Origin: Paracoccaceae bacterium
GTDB taxonomy: Bacteria > Pseudomonadota > Alphaproteobacteria > Rhodobacterales > Rhodobacteraceae
Length of the DNA: 40,430 nt
Assembly: GCA_003551925.1 (NCBI GenBank)
Contig: PUOA01000042.1
Coordinates: 1 to 40,430 of the forward strand
Direction: 5' to 3'
The translations under genes were made by a program, and so were the position numbers. Positions within the stretch are counted from its first letter, which is position 1, and every line of letters starts with the position of its first letter. The notes under the pieces are model-generated. The model did no database searches. It saw only the letters and a list, made by a program, of their open reading frames with translations, and was not told where the DNA came from. Positions 16,854 to 25,507 of this stretch are shown piece after piece.

Positions 16854-18239
16854 TCAGTGGGTCGGGACATTCGGACCCGCGGGTGCCGCCGGGTCGGCTT
16901 CGATCCGGTCGCGCGGCCAGGCAAGCTCGACCAGCGCGCCGCCCGTGCGCGCCTGGGGTGGCAGCCCCGGCGTGTCGCGCGCGGTGTTGGCGAAGCCCAG
17001 TCGCGCTCCGGTGCGTTCGAGCAACGTCTTGGCGATGAACAGGCCCAGCCCCATGCCGTCGTAGCCCGGCCGCTCCGATCCGCCTGCCGCCCCGCGCCTG
17101 CGGCGCAGGAACGGCTCGCCGATGCGGGCGATCAGTTGCGGATCGAAGCCGGGGCCGTCATCGGCCAGGCGCAGGCGCAGCTGCGCGTCGTCCCAGTCGG
17201 CGATGACCCAGACCTGCGAGCCGGCGAAATCGACCGCATTCTGAATCAGGTTGCGCAGCCCGTGCACGATCTCGGGGCGCCGCTGGATCACGGGCTGGCG
17301 CTGGTCCGCGCCGGGCGCAGGGTTGAACACGAAGGCGATGTTGCGGCCACGATTCACATGCGGCTCGGCGGCTTCGCGCAGCACCGCTTCGAGCGGGGCG
17401 TGCCGCATCTGGGTGTCCTGCTTGCCCGCGGGGCCCATCGCGCGCAGGATGTCGCGGCAGCGGTCGGCCTGGCTGCGGATCAGCTCGGCGTCCTCGCGCA
17501 GATCCGGGTGGTGGGCCAGTTCGGTGGCCAACTCGCTGCTGACCAGCTTGATCGTGGCCAGCGGCGTGCCCAGTTCATGCGCCGCCGCCGCCACCACGCC
17601 GCCCAGATCGGTCAGCTTCTGCTCACGCGCGAGCGCCATCTGCGCGGCCAGCAGCGCGTCGCTCATGGTGTCGATTTCGCGCGTGACGCGCCCGGCGTAG
17701 AAGGCCTGGAACACGATGCCCGTGACGATCGCCAGCCAGAAGCCGAAGGAAAACAGCGGGTCGATCGCCAGCACCGAGCCATCGGCGAAGCGCAGCGGCT
17801 CATATGTCACCGCCAGCAGTGAGATCAGCACCACCGCCACCCCGCCCAGAAACAGCGTCGCGCGCATCGGCAGCGCCGAGGCCGAGATCGTCACCGGCCC
17901 CAGCATCAGCAGCGCGAAGGGGTTGGTCAGCCCCCCGGTCAGATACAGCAGCACGCCAAGCTGGGCGATGTCGAACAGCAGCGTCAGCATGGTCTCGCCT
18001 TCGGAGAGGCGCTTGTTTTCGGGAAACAGCACCGCAGCCAGCAGGTTCGACAGCACCGACGCGCCTACCACCGCATAGCACAGGCCCAGCGGGAGCGTGA
18101 TGTCCAGATACCGATCCGCGACGGTGATCGCCACAAGCTGGCCGAACACGGCCAGCCAGCGCAGCAGCGTCAGCGTGCGCAGCCGGATCCACTGGCCGCG
18201 ATTCTCGCGGCTGGAGGGGCCGAGCCCGGTGGCATCCAT
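16854..18239 (-). CDS. regB: Redox-sensing histidine kinase RegB (PrrB/ActS family)
   Basis: 461 residues, matching RegB of Rhodobacter; start at MDATGLGPSS. Membrane helices fill the first ~180 residues and include the quinone-responsive motif GGLTNPF at 102-108. The H-box HELGTPLATI places the phospho-accepting His at 221. The redox-switch Cys is C261 in SQADRCRDIL, the equivalent of Cys265 of R. capsulatus RegB. The ATPase lid motif DGPGFDPQLIARIGEPF follows. RegB senses the aerobic respiratory chain and phosphorylates RegA, controlling photosynthesis, carbon and nitrogen fixation, and oxidase genes in this group. It is divergent from senC-regA, the classic arrangement. Confidence 0.96.
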   Translation of the reverse strand: MDATGLGPSSRENRGQWIRLRTLTLLRWLAVFGQLVAITVADRYLDITLPLGLCYAVVGASVLSNLLAAVLFPENKRLSEGETMLTLLFDIAQLGVLLYLTGGLTNPFALLMLGPVTISASALPMRATLFLGGVAVVLISLLAVTYEPLRFADGSVLAIDPLFSFGFWLAIVTGIVFQAFYAGRVTREIDTMSDALLAAQMALAREQKLTDLGGVVAAAAHELGTPLATIKLVSSELATELAHHPDLREDAELIRSQADRCRDILRAMGPAGKQDTQMRHAPLEAVLREAAEPHVNRGRNIAFVFNPAPGADQRQPVIQRRPEIVHGLRNLIQNAVDFAGSQVWVIADWDDAQLRLRLADDGPGFDPQLIARIGEPFLRRRRGAAGGSERPGYDGMGLGLFIAKTLLERTGARLGFANTARDTPGLPPQARTGGALVELAWPRDRIEADPAAPAGPNVPTH

Positions 18240-18333
18240 TCGCTGGGTCCTGTTGTCACATCCGGTCGAGCGTGGATTGATAAGCGCGGCGCGTTGGGGC
18301 ATCAAGGCGCGGGTTGCCGCAGGGAGCTGTGCG

Positions 18334-18957
18334 ATGTTTCGCGTCTATTCCGTGATAGCCGCCGGACTGGTGGCGGTGTTGCTGGGCGGGCTTGGCTACA
18401 TGATGCTGAGCGGACCGCAGAGCGGCGATTTTTCGCAGTGCCGGGCCACGCAGATCGCCGGCGGGGCGGGCGCCATCGGCGGCCCGTTCGAACTGGTGGA
18501 TCACACCGGCGCGACGGTCACGGATGAAACGCTGCTGACGCGGCCCACGCTGATCTATTTCGGCTACGCGTTCTGCCCCGATGTCTGCCCGCTCGACGTG
18601 CATCGCAACGCCATCGCAACCGAGATCCTGGCCGAGCAGGGGATCGACCTGCAGCCGGTGTTCATCTCGGTCGATCCGCGCCGCGATACGCCGGATGTGC
18701 TGCGCGAGTTCACCGCGGCCATGCACCCCGAGATGGTGGGCCTGACCGGCACCGAAGAACAGATCCGCGCCGCCGCGCGCGCCTACCGCGCCTACTTCGC
18801 CGTGCATGATGACGGCGACGACGAGTTCTACCTGATCGACCATTCGACCTTCAGCTACCTGATGCTGCCCGGCCACGGCTTTGTCGAGGTGTTCCGCCGT
18901 GATCTGTCGCCCGATGCGTTGGCCGAGCAGATCGCCTGTTTCGTCGATGCCGCCTGA
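18334..18957 (+). CDS. senC: SCO1/SenC/PrrC copper-binding protein for cytochrome oxidase assembly
   Basis: 207 residues from the ATG at 18334, which has GGAG 7 nt before it; the longer track ORF overlaps regB. One N-terminal membrane anchor is followed by a thioredoxin-like domain with the copper ligands C81 and C85 (FCPDVCP) and H170 (LIDHSTF), plus the family SVDPRRDTP motif. It delivers copper to cytochrome c oxidase and, in Rhodobacter, affects the signal RegB reads. It precedes regA by 55 bp, with no terminator between. Confidence 0.95.
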   Translation: MFRVYSVIAAGLVAVLLGGLGYMMLSGPQSGDFSQCRATQIAGGAGAIGGPFELVDHTGATVTDETLLTRPTLIYFGYAFCPDVCPLDVHRNAIATEILAEQGIDLQPVFISVDPRRDTPDVLREFTAAMHPEMVGLTGTEEQIRAAARAYRAYFAVHDDGDDEFYLIDHSTFSYLMLPGHGFVEVFRRDLSPDALAEQIACFVDAA

Positions 18958-19012
18958 GAATTGACCGCCCGGCGTGCCGCGCTAGAACCGGGTCATGAAC
19001 AGGATCATTCGG

Positions 19013-19579
19013 ATGACAGACGCCTCTGCCGACGCTGCCCTGCCGGAGATCGGTGACGATCCGTCGCTGCTTCTGGTGGATGATGACGAAGTGTTCCTGC
19101 GCCGTCTCGCCCGCGCCATGGAGAAGCGCGGATTCGATGTCGCAACGGCCCAGAGCGTGGCCCAGGGCAAGCGCCTTGCGGTTGACGGCATGCCGGCCTA
19201 CGCCGTGGTCGATCTGCGGCTGGAGGATGGGAACGGGCTCGACGTGGTCGAGGCGCTGCGCGCACGCCGCCCCGACAGCCGGATCGTCGTGCTGACGGGC
19301 TATGGTGCGATCGCGACCGCCGTGGCGGCGGTCAAGATCGGTGCGACCGACTACCTGTCCAAGCCGGCCGACGCAGACGACGTGGTGCGCGCGCTGCTGT
19401 CAAGCGGCGAGGCGCTGCCCGAGCCGCCCGACAACCCGATGTCGGCCGATCGCGTGCGCTGGGAGCATATCCAGCGGGTTTACGAGCAATGCGACCGGAA
19501 CGTGTCGGAAACCGCGCGACGGCTGAGCATGCACCGGCGCACATTGCAGCGGATCCTCGCCAAGCGCGGGCCACGCTGA
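19013..19579 (+). CDS. regA: Response regulator RegA (PrrA/ActR)
   Basis: 188 residues from the ATG at 19013, chosen because AGGA lies 8 nt upstream; an ATG six codons earlier (18995) has a weaker site. The receiver domain has the acidic pocket LLVDDDE and the phosphoacceptor D67 in VVDLRLEDGNGLDVVEALR. The Fis-type helix-turn-helix NVSETARRLSMHRRTLQRIL is at the C-terminus. Similarity to R. capsulatus RegA is near-complete in the linker and HTH (NPMSADRVRWEHIQRVYE). It is the global redox response regulator phosphorylated by RegB. It converges with the LysE gene 11 bp downstream. Confidence 0.97.
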   Translation: MTDASADAALPEIGDDPSLLLVDDDEVFLRRLARAMEKRGFDVATAQSVAQGKRLAVDGMPAYAVVDLRLEDGNGLDVVEALRARRPDSRIVVLTGYGAIATAVAAVKIGATDYLSKPADADDVVRALLSSGEALPEPPDNPMSADRVRWEHIQRVYEQCDRNVSETARRLSMHRRTLQRILAKRGPR

Positions 19580-19590
19580 CGCCTAGCCGC

Positions 19591-20190
19591 CTAGCCGCCC
19601 AGCAGCATCAGCGCCACGCTGAGCGCGATGCTCGCGCCCATGGCGATATTGAACGCCTTCAATCGTGCGGGCACCGACAGGAAGCCGCGCAACGCCTGAC
19701 CGCCCGCCGCCCAGGCGAAAGATGACGTCGCCCCCGCGAGCGCGAAGGCCAGCGCCACCATGCCGGCGGTGCGCAACGGCGCCTCGGCGGTAATGAACTG
19801 CGCCGAGATCGCGACCGCCATCACCCATGCCTTGGCGTTGATCCACTGGAACGCCGCCGCCTGCACGAAGGTGAACGGCCGCGGCTCGCCGCGGCGCGAG
19901 GGCAGCCCGCCGGTCGTCGCGATCTGCCACGCCACCCACAGCAGGAGCGCCGCGACGCCCCAGCGCACCAGCTCGCGCAGCAACGCCGATTGCTGGAACG
20001 CTTCACCCAGGAACACGGCGACCAGAAAGATCATGCCGGCAAACCCCAGCCACACGCCGTGGACATGCGGCATGGTGCGGCGCAGCCCGAAATTGACCCC
20101 CGACGCGGCCAGGAGCGCATTGTTGGGTCCCGGTGTCCAGCACCCGGCGATGGCCAGCAGCAGAAGCGCGGTGAAGGTGTCGAACGTCAT
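19591..20190 (-). CDS. LysE/RhtB-family exporter
   Basis: 199 residues; start at MTFDTFTALLLLAIAGCWTPGPNN, since the longer track ORF enters cca. The family signature is the N-terminal TPGPNN motif, followed by six hydrophobic segments and a central AFQWINAKAWV. These inner-membrane proteins export amino acids or related metabolites; the substrate cannot be told. It lies 61 nt after cca on the same strand and converges on regA. Confidence 0.88.
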   Translation of the reverse strand: MTFDTFTALLLLAIAGCWTPGPNNALLAASGVNFGLRRTMPHVHGVWLGFAGMIFLVAVFLGEAFQQSALLRELVRWGVAALLLWVAWQIATTGGLPSRRGEPRPFTFVQAAAFQWINAKAWVMAVAISAQFITAEAPLRTAGMVALAFALAGATSSFAWAAGGQALRGFLSVPARLKAFNIAMGASIALSVALMLLGG

Positions 20191-20251
20191 CAGGGGGATG
20201 CCCGGAAAAATGGGTCTGTGATGCTGACCTTTGCGCGTTCGCCCGCGGCTG

Positions 20252-21403
20252 TCAAGCCAGCAGCGCCGCGCGGTCAAGCGCGAAGTCCGACGCCACCCAG
20301 CGCCATTCCAGTTCGCGCAGCCGCGCACCCAGCGCCGGGCCGGTGTAGTCGGGCATCAGGTCGCGCGCGGCGACGGGGAAGCGCTGCGCCGCCCCGCGTG
20401 CGACCTCGGCCTGCCAGCCGGGGGGCAGCAACTCGCACCGCCGAGCGGCCTGCGCGAGCACCGCGTCGCAGCCCAGATCGGTGCCCAGCCAGTAGCCCAG
20501 CGCGGCGGGCGCGGCGTCGGTGGCGGCGTGCTGGCGCAGATGCGACAGGTCGCGTGCCTCGGCCCGGCTGAGGCGCAATGCGTCGCGCGCGGTGTCGTCC
20601 CGCGGGGCCAGCGCGGCAAGCCGGCGCAGCCAGCGCGGGGGCAGCACGCCGCCTTCCAGATGCACCATCAGCGCCAGCGGCGCGGGGTCGGCGCCGGGCA
20701 GCACGCGGGCCAGCACGCCGGTGTCGGCCATCGCGCCGAGCGCGCGCGACGGGTCGGGGGCGGCGAGCAGCTTGCGCGTCTCGGTGCCGATGCGTTCGGC
20801 CGACAGCGTTGCAACGCCCGCCGCATGCGCCGCGCAGGCGGCCAGCGCCTCGGGCTCCATCGGCCGGACCGGGTCGCCGAAATGCGCCTGAAACCGGAAA
20901 TAGCGCAGGATGCGCAGGTAATCCTCCCGGATGCGGTCGGCGGGGGCGCCCACGAAGCGGATGCGTCGCGCCATCAGGTCGGGCAGCCCGCCCAGCGGGT
21001 CGGTCAGCCGACCATCGGCGCCGACGTAAAGCGCGTTGATGGTGAAATCGCGCCGCGCGGCGTCATCCTCGAGCCGGTCAGAGTAGGCGATCACCGCGTG
21101 GCGGCCGAAGGTCTCGACATCGCGGCGAAAGGTCGTGACCTCGAACCCCTGTCCGTCGGCGACCACGGTGACGGTGCCGTGGTCGATCCCCGTGGGCACG
21201 GGTTTGAGACCTGCAGCCTTGGCCAGCGCAGCGACCTGCGCGGCGGGGGCGTCGGTGGCGATGTCGACATCCGACACCGGCCGCCCGATCAGCGCGTCAC
21301 GCACGCAGCCGCCGACGCAATACGCCTGGTGCCCGGCCGCGCCCAGCATGCCCAGCACCGCCTGCGTCGGTCCCTGCGTCAGCCACGCGCCGGTTATCCG
21401 CAT
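20252..21403 (-). CDS. cca: CCA-adding tRNA nucleotidyltransferase
   Basis: 383 residues, start at MRITGAWL. The nucleotidyltransferase head has YCVGGCVRDALIGRPVSDVDIATDA with the GG and DxD catalytic signature, then RRDFTINAL and the neck REDYLRILRYFRFQAHFG. The C-terminal helical body binds tRNA. It adds or repairs the 3-prime CCA end. The start lies 4 nt after the Nudix stop, with GGTGAGG as ribosome site. The product is shorter than some paralogues but complete. Confidence 0.94.
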   Translation of the reverse strand: MRITGAWLTQGPTQAVLGMLGAAGHQAYCVGGCVRDALIGRPVSDVDIATDAPAAQVAALAKAAGLKPVPTGIDHGTVTVVADGQGFEVTTFRRDVETFGRHAVIAYSDRLEDDAARRDFTINALYVGADGRLTDPLGGLPDLMARRIRFVGAPADRIREDYLRILRYFRFQAHFGDPVRPMEPEALAACAAHAAGVATLSAERIGTETRKLLAAPDPSRALGAMADTGVLARVLPGADPAPLALMVHLEGGVLPPRWLRRLAALAPRDDTARDALRLSRAEARDLSHLRQHAATDAAPAALGYWLGTDLGCDAVLAQAARRCELLPPGWQAEVARGAAQRFPVAARDLMPDYTGPALGARLRELEWRWVASDFALDRAALLA

Positions 21404-21407
21404 CGCC

Positions 21408-22019
21408 TCACCCCTGCGTTGGCATTCGCTCGGCCAGCCCGCGCAGCATCCGCGCCGTGGCCCCCCAGATGTAATAGGGTCCCCAGGGCACGATATAGTA
21501 ATGGCGCCACTGGCCCAGCCACAAGCGCCGTTCCACGCGGTAGCGCGCGGGGTCGGTGACATGCGCGAGCGGGACCAGGAAGACCTCGTCGACCTCGCCC
21601 GGTTGCGGGCGGGGGCGAAAGCCCGGGTCGATCCGCGCCAGCACCGGGGTGACGGCGAAGCCGGTGACGGTTTCGTGCACCGGCAGGTGGCCCAGCGTCG
21701 TGACGGCCTCGGGCGGCAGGCCGATCTCCTCCTGCGCCTCGCGCAGGGCGGCGGCTTCGACCGAGGGGTCGGCGTCGTCCTGCTTGCCGCCGGGAAAGGC
21801 GATCTGCCCGGGGTGGTGGCGCAGATGCGAGGCGCGCTTGGTCAGCACCAGCCGCGCGCCGCCGGGGTGCGCCTGAACGCCCACCAGCACGCCCGCCGGG
21901 CGCAGCGGCGCGGTGCGCGCAGGCCGGGGTGCGCTGTGGTTGAGGTCATGGTCGCTTGACCCCGCCGCCGGCGCGGCGAGCGCGCGCAGGAGCGGGGCGA
22001 GTGGGTCAGCTGCCGTCAC
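21408..22019 (-). CDS. Nudix hydrolase, CoA pyrophosphatase type
   Basis: 203 residues from a GTG (22017-22019) that overlaps the end of hslO by 14 nt. The UPF0035/NudL signature LTKRASHLRHHPGQIAFPGGK precedes the Nudix box (ALREAQEEIGL). NudL-type enzymes cleave CoA and acyl-CoA to phosphopantetheine products and 3-prime,5-prime-ADP. It is packed between hslO and cca in one transcriptional unit. Confidence 0.88.
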   Translation of the reverse strand: MTAADPLAPLLRALAAPAAGSSDHDLNHSAPRPARTAPLRPAGVLVGVQAHPGGARLVLTKRASHLRHHPGQIAFPGGKQDDADPSVEAAALREAQEEIGLPPEAVTTLGHLPVHETVTGFAVTPVLARIDPGFRPRPQPGEVDEVFLVPLAHVTDPARYRVERRLWLGQWRHYYIVPWGPYYIWGATARMLRGLAERMPTQG

Positions 22020-22995
22020 CCGGAGCCTCTTGCGTGGCCTCGAACCCCAGCGTTGCGGGGTCCAGCACGTAATGCGCGCCGCAGAACTGGCAGTCGGCGG
22101 TCACCGTGCCTTCGGGCGTGACCATGGTGGAGATGTCGCGCGCCGAGTAGATCGACAGCGAGTTGCGGACCTTCGCCTCGGAGCAGGTGCACCCGAACTG
22201 CACCGCCTGAGCGTCGAACACGCGCGGGGCTTCTTCGTGGAACAGCCGGATCAGCAGTCCCGTGGAGTGCAGGTCGGGGCCGATCAGCTCGTCGGGCTCG
22301 ACCGTGTCCAGCAGCAGGTTGGCGCGGCGCCAGTTCTCGCCCTCGGGGCCCGATCCGGCGACATCGCCGGCACTGAGCAGCCCGCCATCGCCGCTGCCGC
22401 CGCCGGTGACATGGGGGCTTGCCTTGGGCATGTGCTGGAGCATCACGCCGCCGCTGCGCCAGCTGCCACCCGCGCGGTCGAAATGCAGCGCGAAACGGGT
22501 GGGGAGTTGTTCGGACTGGGCGAAATAACCTTGCGCGCAGTCGGCGAGCGACGTCCCCGCAATGGGCGTGATGCCCTGATAGGGCGTGCTGCCCGCGCCC
22601 TGATCGATGAGGATGGCGAAATAGCCGCGCCCGATCTGGTCGAAGCCGGGGCTGTCGTCGCGCAGGCGGTCGGCGTCGAAGCTGGCATAGGCGCGGACAC
22701 GCGCGGGCGCGCCCTCGGATGTGGGGGCGAAGTAGTCGGTGGCGATCAGCCGCGCCGGCCCGTCGCCGCGCACCTGCAGCGAGAGCCGCCAGCGCAGCTT
22801 GATCGTCTGGCCGATCAGCGCGGTTAGCAGCGCGGCTTCGGCGACCAGCGCTTCGATCGCGTGCGGATAGGCGTGCTGGCCGAGGATCCGGCCCAGCGTA
22901 TGGTCAAGGCGCGCGACACGCCCGCGGATGTCCGAACGGTCGAGCTGGAAGGGCAGGACCGTGTCATCCCATGCGATTCGGGCGCCGAGGCTCAT
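22006..22995 (-). CDS. hslO: Hsp33 redox-regulated chaperone
   Basis: 329 residues; start at MSLGARIAWDD, as the track ORF extends well upstream into noncoding repeat DNA. The C-terminal zinc switch has the four Cys of FGCTCSEAK and CQFCGAHY, spaced as in Hsp33. The N-terminal domain has the RGRVARLDHTLG start and the GYFAQSEQLPTRF motif. Oxidation releases zinc and activates the holdase. An interdomain segment is Gly/Ser-rich (TGGGSGDGG). It is the first gene of hslO-nudix-cca-lysE. Confidence 0.95.
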   Translation of the reverse strand: MSLGARIAWDDTVLPFQLDRSDIRGRVARLDHTLGRILGQHAYPHAIEALVAEAALLTALIGQTIKLRWRLSLQVRGDGPARLIATDYFAPTSEGAPARVRAYASFDADRLRDDSPGFDQIGRGYFAILIDQGAGSTPYQGITPIAGTSLADCAQGYFAQSEQLPTRFALHFDRAGGSWRSGGVMLQHMPKASPHVTGGGSGDGGLLSAGDVAGSGPEGENWRRANLLLDTVEPDELIGPDLHSTGLLIRLFHEEAPRVFDAQAVQFGCTCSEAKVRNSLSIYSARDISTMVTPEGTVTADCQFCGAHYVLDPATLGFEATQEAPGDGS

Positions 22996-23039
22996 GCTGC
23001 GCCCCGCCCGATACGGCCGCGCATGTGCCGGGCGGTGGA

Positions 23040-23105
23040 GGGGGGCTGTCTGCCCCCCGCGTCCTGCGGACGCTCCCCCCGAGGATATTTGGGCCAGGAT
23101 GAAAG
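23040..23105. repeat. Rhodobacteraceae-type intergenic repeat element
   Basis: Two consecutive hairpins (GGGGGGC-TGTCT-GCCCCCC and GCGTCC-TGC-GGACGC) are followed by CCCCCCGAGGATATTTGGGC and a CAGGATGAAAG tail. From memory, elements of this layout recur in the genomes of this family. It lies upstream of hslO and next to the Nudix pseudogene. Copy number in this genome cannot be counted here. Confidence 0.6.
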
Positions 23106-23202
23106 GGGCAGGGCGGCGTTGGGTGTGGGGTGTGTCATCTGCATCGGGGCTGCATATATGACGCGGAGGCGGTTGGCCAAGGGTGTAAGCGAGGGCGCAA
23201 GG

Positions 23203-23638
23203 ATGATCCGACGTCACGGGGCGCTGCGCGAAGCGGGGCGGGACTATCGCCGCCGGGTGGGGGTCTATGCGGTGGTGCTGCGCGTGGCAGGCATGTGTTG
23301 CTGACCCGGCAGGCGGGCGCGCGTCCGGCACTTCAGCTTCCGGGCGGTGGGGGCGACCCGGGCGAAGCGGGGTTGGTGGCGCTGCACCGCGAGGTCGGCG
23401 AGGAGACCGGGGGGCGTTCCGGCGGTTTGCGTTCATGCCCGAATACGCTCTGCGGGCCGACAAGCTGTGCGCGCATTATCGGGCGCGTCCGGTGCGCAGG
23501 CTGGGTGCGCCGTCGGAGCCGGGGCACAGCGCGCACCGGGTCGAGGCGGCGCGCGCGCCGGGGCTGCTGGACAATGACGGCGACCGGGCGCTTCTGCGCG
23601 CGGTGCTCAGTCGGCAAGCCAGGGGCGGAAGGTCCTGA
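23203..23638 (+). pseudogene. Nudix hydrolase broken by two single-base deletions
   Basis: The protein is spread over three frames. It starts as MIRRHGALREAGRDYRRRVG and runs to VVLR; a -1 shift near 23285 then gives HVLLTRQAGARPALQLPGGG and the Nudix box HREVGEETG; a second -1 shift near 23415 gives FRRFAFMPEYALRADKLCAHY to the stop at 23636-23638. Rejoined it would be about 146 residues, a typical small Nudix enzyme. Both shifts lie in G-rich runs, so sequencing error is possible. Its end overlaps the convergent rppH by 32 bp. Confidence 0.8.
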
Positions 23639-24116
23639 GCACCTGCGCGTAGACCGGGCGCTTGAAGGGCACGATCGCGTCGAGCAGGGCGGTGGCGCCC
23701 ATCCAGCGCCAGGCGGTGAATTCGGGGTGCGCGGTGGCCAGATCGATCTGATCGTCGCGCCCGAGGAAGCGCAGCAGGAACCAGCGCTGTTTCTGGCCGC
23801 GGTAGCGCCCGCCCCAGAGCTTCGGGACCAGCGCGGGGGGCAGGTCGTAGCGCAGCCAGTCGGGCGTTTCGGCGAGGCCCTCGACCAGCGCGGGAGGGAT
23901 GCCGGTTTCCTCCTCGAGCTCGCGCAGGGCGGCGGTGCGCGGGTCTTCGCCTGCGTCGATCCCGCCCTGGGGCATTTGCCAGGCGGGGGCGCTGGCATCG
24001 CCGCGCTGACCGGCGAAGAGCTGGCCGCGCGCGTTCACCAGCGCCACGCCGACGCAGGGGCGGTAGGGCAGACGGGCGCGCGGATCGTCGCCCGTCGGCG
24101 TGGTGGGTTTCGTCAT
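23607..24116 (-). CDS. rppH: RNA pyrophosphohydrolase RppH
   Basis: 169 residues. [20 protein letters not shown] at the start, [27 protein letters not shown] as the Nudix box, and the C-terminal [21 protein letters not shown] are characteristic of RppH/NudH. It removes 5-prime pyrophosphate from mRNA (or cleaves dinucleoside polyphosphates), starting RNA decay. The ATG lies 7 nt after the ctpA stop, so it is the last gene of the gpmI-envC-ctpA-rppH unit. Confidence 0.93.
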   Translation of the reverse strand: MTKPTTPTGDDPRARLPYRPCVGVALVNARGQLFAGQRGDASAPAWQMPQGGIDAGEDPRTAALRELEEETGIPPALVEGLAETPDWLRYDLPPALVPKLWGGRYRGQKQRWFLLRFLGRDDQIDLATAHPEFTAWRWMGATALLDAIVPFKRPVYAQVLRTFRPWLAD

Positions 24117-24123
24117 CGCAAGC

Positions 24124-25461
24124 TCAGCGCGTCAGGTTGAACGCCGACAGCCCGCGCAGCATGTCGATCGCGAAGCCGAGCTGGTAATCCTCGGCGCGCA
24201 GTTCGGCGGCCGCTTCGGCGCTGCGTTGTTCATCCTCGAGTTGCCGGCGCTGATCGTCCGACATGGTCTGGTTGTCGAGCCGCCCGCGCAGGTCGTTTTC
24301 CGAGCGGAAGGGCCGTGCCACGGGCTCGTCGTCCTCGTCGGCGGCGGCGATGCGGCGCGGCTGTTCGACCACGATGTCGGGCGACACGCCGAGCGCCTGG
24401 ATCGACCGCCCCGATGGCGTGTAGTAGAGCGACGTGGTCAGCCGGATCGCACCGTCGCCGCGCAGCGGCATCACCGTCTGCACCGATCCCTTGCCGAAGC
24501 TGCGGGTGCCGACAACGATCGCGCGGCGGTGATCCTGCAGCGCGCCCGCCACGATTTCCGAGGCCGAGGCCGAGCCGCTGTTGATCAGCACCACCATCGG
24601 CGCGCCGTCGATCATGTCACCGGGCTGGGCGTTGAAGCGTTCGCCCGCGCCGTCCTCGCGGCCGCGGGTGGACACGATCTCGCCTTGATCGAGGAACGCA
24701 TCGGTCACGCGGATCGCCTGGCTGAGCAGTCCGCCGGGGTTGTTGCGCAGATCGAGCACGACGCCTTCAAGCGCATCCAGCCCGCCGATTTCCTCGATCG
24801 CGTCCTCGAGCCCGTCGCGCAGGTTGGGGAAGGTCTGTTCGTTGAAGGTGCTCACACGCAGCACCACCGTGTTGCCTTCGATGCGGGTGCGCACGGCCTG
24901 CACGCTGATGGTGTCGCGGATGATCGACAGGTCGAAGGGCTCCGCTTCGCCCTCGCGCACGACGGTGATGATGATCTCGGAGCCCACGGGGCCGCGCATC
25001 AGGTCCACCGCCTCGCCGAGCGTCATGCCCATGATCGATTCGCCGTCGACATGGGTGATGCGGTCGCCCGGTTCGACGCCGGCATCATCGGCGGGGGTGC
25101 CGTCCATGGGGGCGATCACCTTGACGACGCCGTCTTCCATGCTGACCTCGATCCCCAGGCCGCCGAAGGTGCCGCGCGTCTGGCTGCGCATCTCGTCGAA
25201 ATCATCGGGGGGCAGGAAGCCCGAATGCGGATCGAGCGAGCTGAGCATGCCGTTGATCGCCGCCTCGATCAGTTTCTCCGGCGCGACCTCGTCGACATAT
25301 TGGGCGCGGATCCGTTCGAACACGTCGCCGAACAGGTCGAGCTGCTGGTAGACCGAGCGGTTGCGCTCCTGTTCCTGGGCGACCAGAGGCCCTGCGACCT
25401 GCGTTGCGATCAGGAGCCCGGCAGCGATACCGCCCAGTCCTGCCATCCAGAATTTTCTCAT
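24124..25461 (-). CDS. ctpA: Carboxy-terminal processing protease (S41)
   Basis: 445 residues with an N-terminal signal/anchor helix ([19 protein letters not shown]). A PDZ domain (about 95-175) contains [11 protein letters not shown] and [13 protein letters not shown]. The catalytic Ser-Lys dyad is S299 in GSASASEIV and K324 in [12 protein letters not shown]. The protease acts in the periplasm, trimming C-termini of envelope proteins; in other bacteria such proteases turn over peptidoglycan endopeptidases. It lies directly after envC, 46 nt apart, which fits a shared role in cell-wall remodelling. Confidence 0.94.
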   Translation of the reverse strand: MRKFWMAGLGGIAAGLLIATQVAGPLVAQEQERNRSVYQQLDLFGDVFERIRAQYVDEVAPEKLIEAAINGMLSSLDPHSGFLPPDDFDEMRSQTRGTFGGLGIEVSMEDGVVKVIAPMDGTPADDAGVEPGDRITHVDGESIMGMTLGEAVDLMRGPVGSEIIITVVREGEAEPFDLSIIRDTISVQAVRTRIEGNTVVLRVSTFNEQTFPNLRDGLEDAIEEIGGLDALEGVVLDLRNNPGGLLSQAIRVTDAFLDQGEIVSTRGREDGAGERFNAQPGDMIDGAPMVVLINSGSASASEIVAGALQDHRRAIVVGTRSFGKGSVQTVMPLRGDGAIRLTTSLYYTPSGRSIQALGVSPDIVVEQPRRIAAADEDDEPVARPFRSENDLRGRLDNQTMSDDQRRQLEDEQRSAEAAAELRAEDYQLGFAIDMLRGLSAFNLTR

Positions 25462-25507
25462 CGCGCGTGTGCTCCCTTGTCAGGCGGTCCGGCGGCGTGC
25501 GGACGTG

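Noticed and set aside
23130-24140. 336-aa plus-strand ORF over the Nudix pseudogene and rppH
   Set aside because: Only a short internal part (HVLLTRQAG to EETG) is real Nudix sequence; the rest is antisense to rppH.
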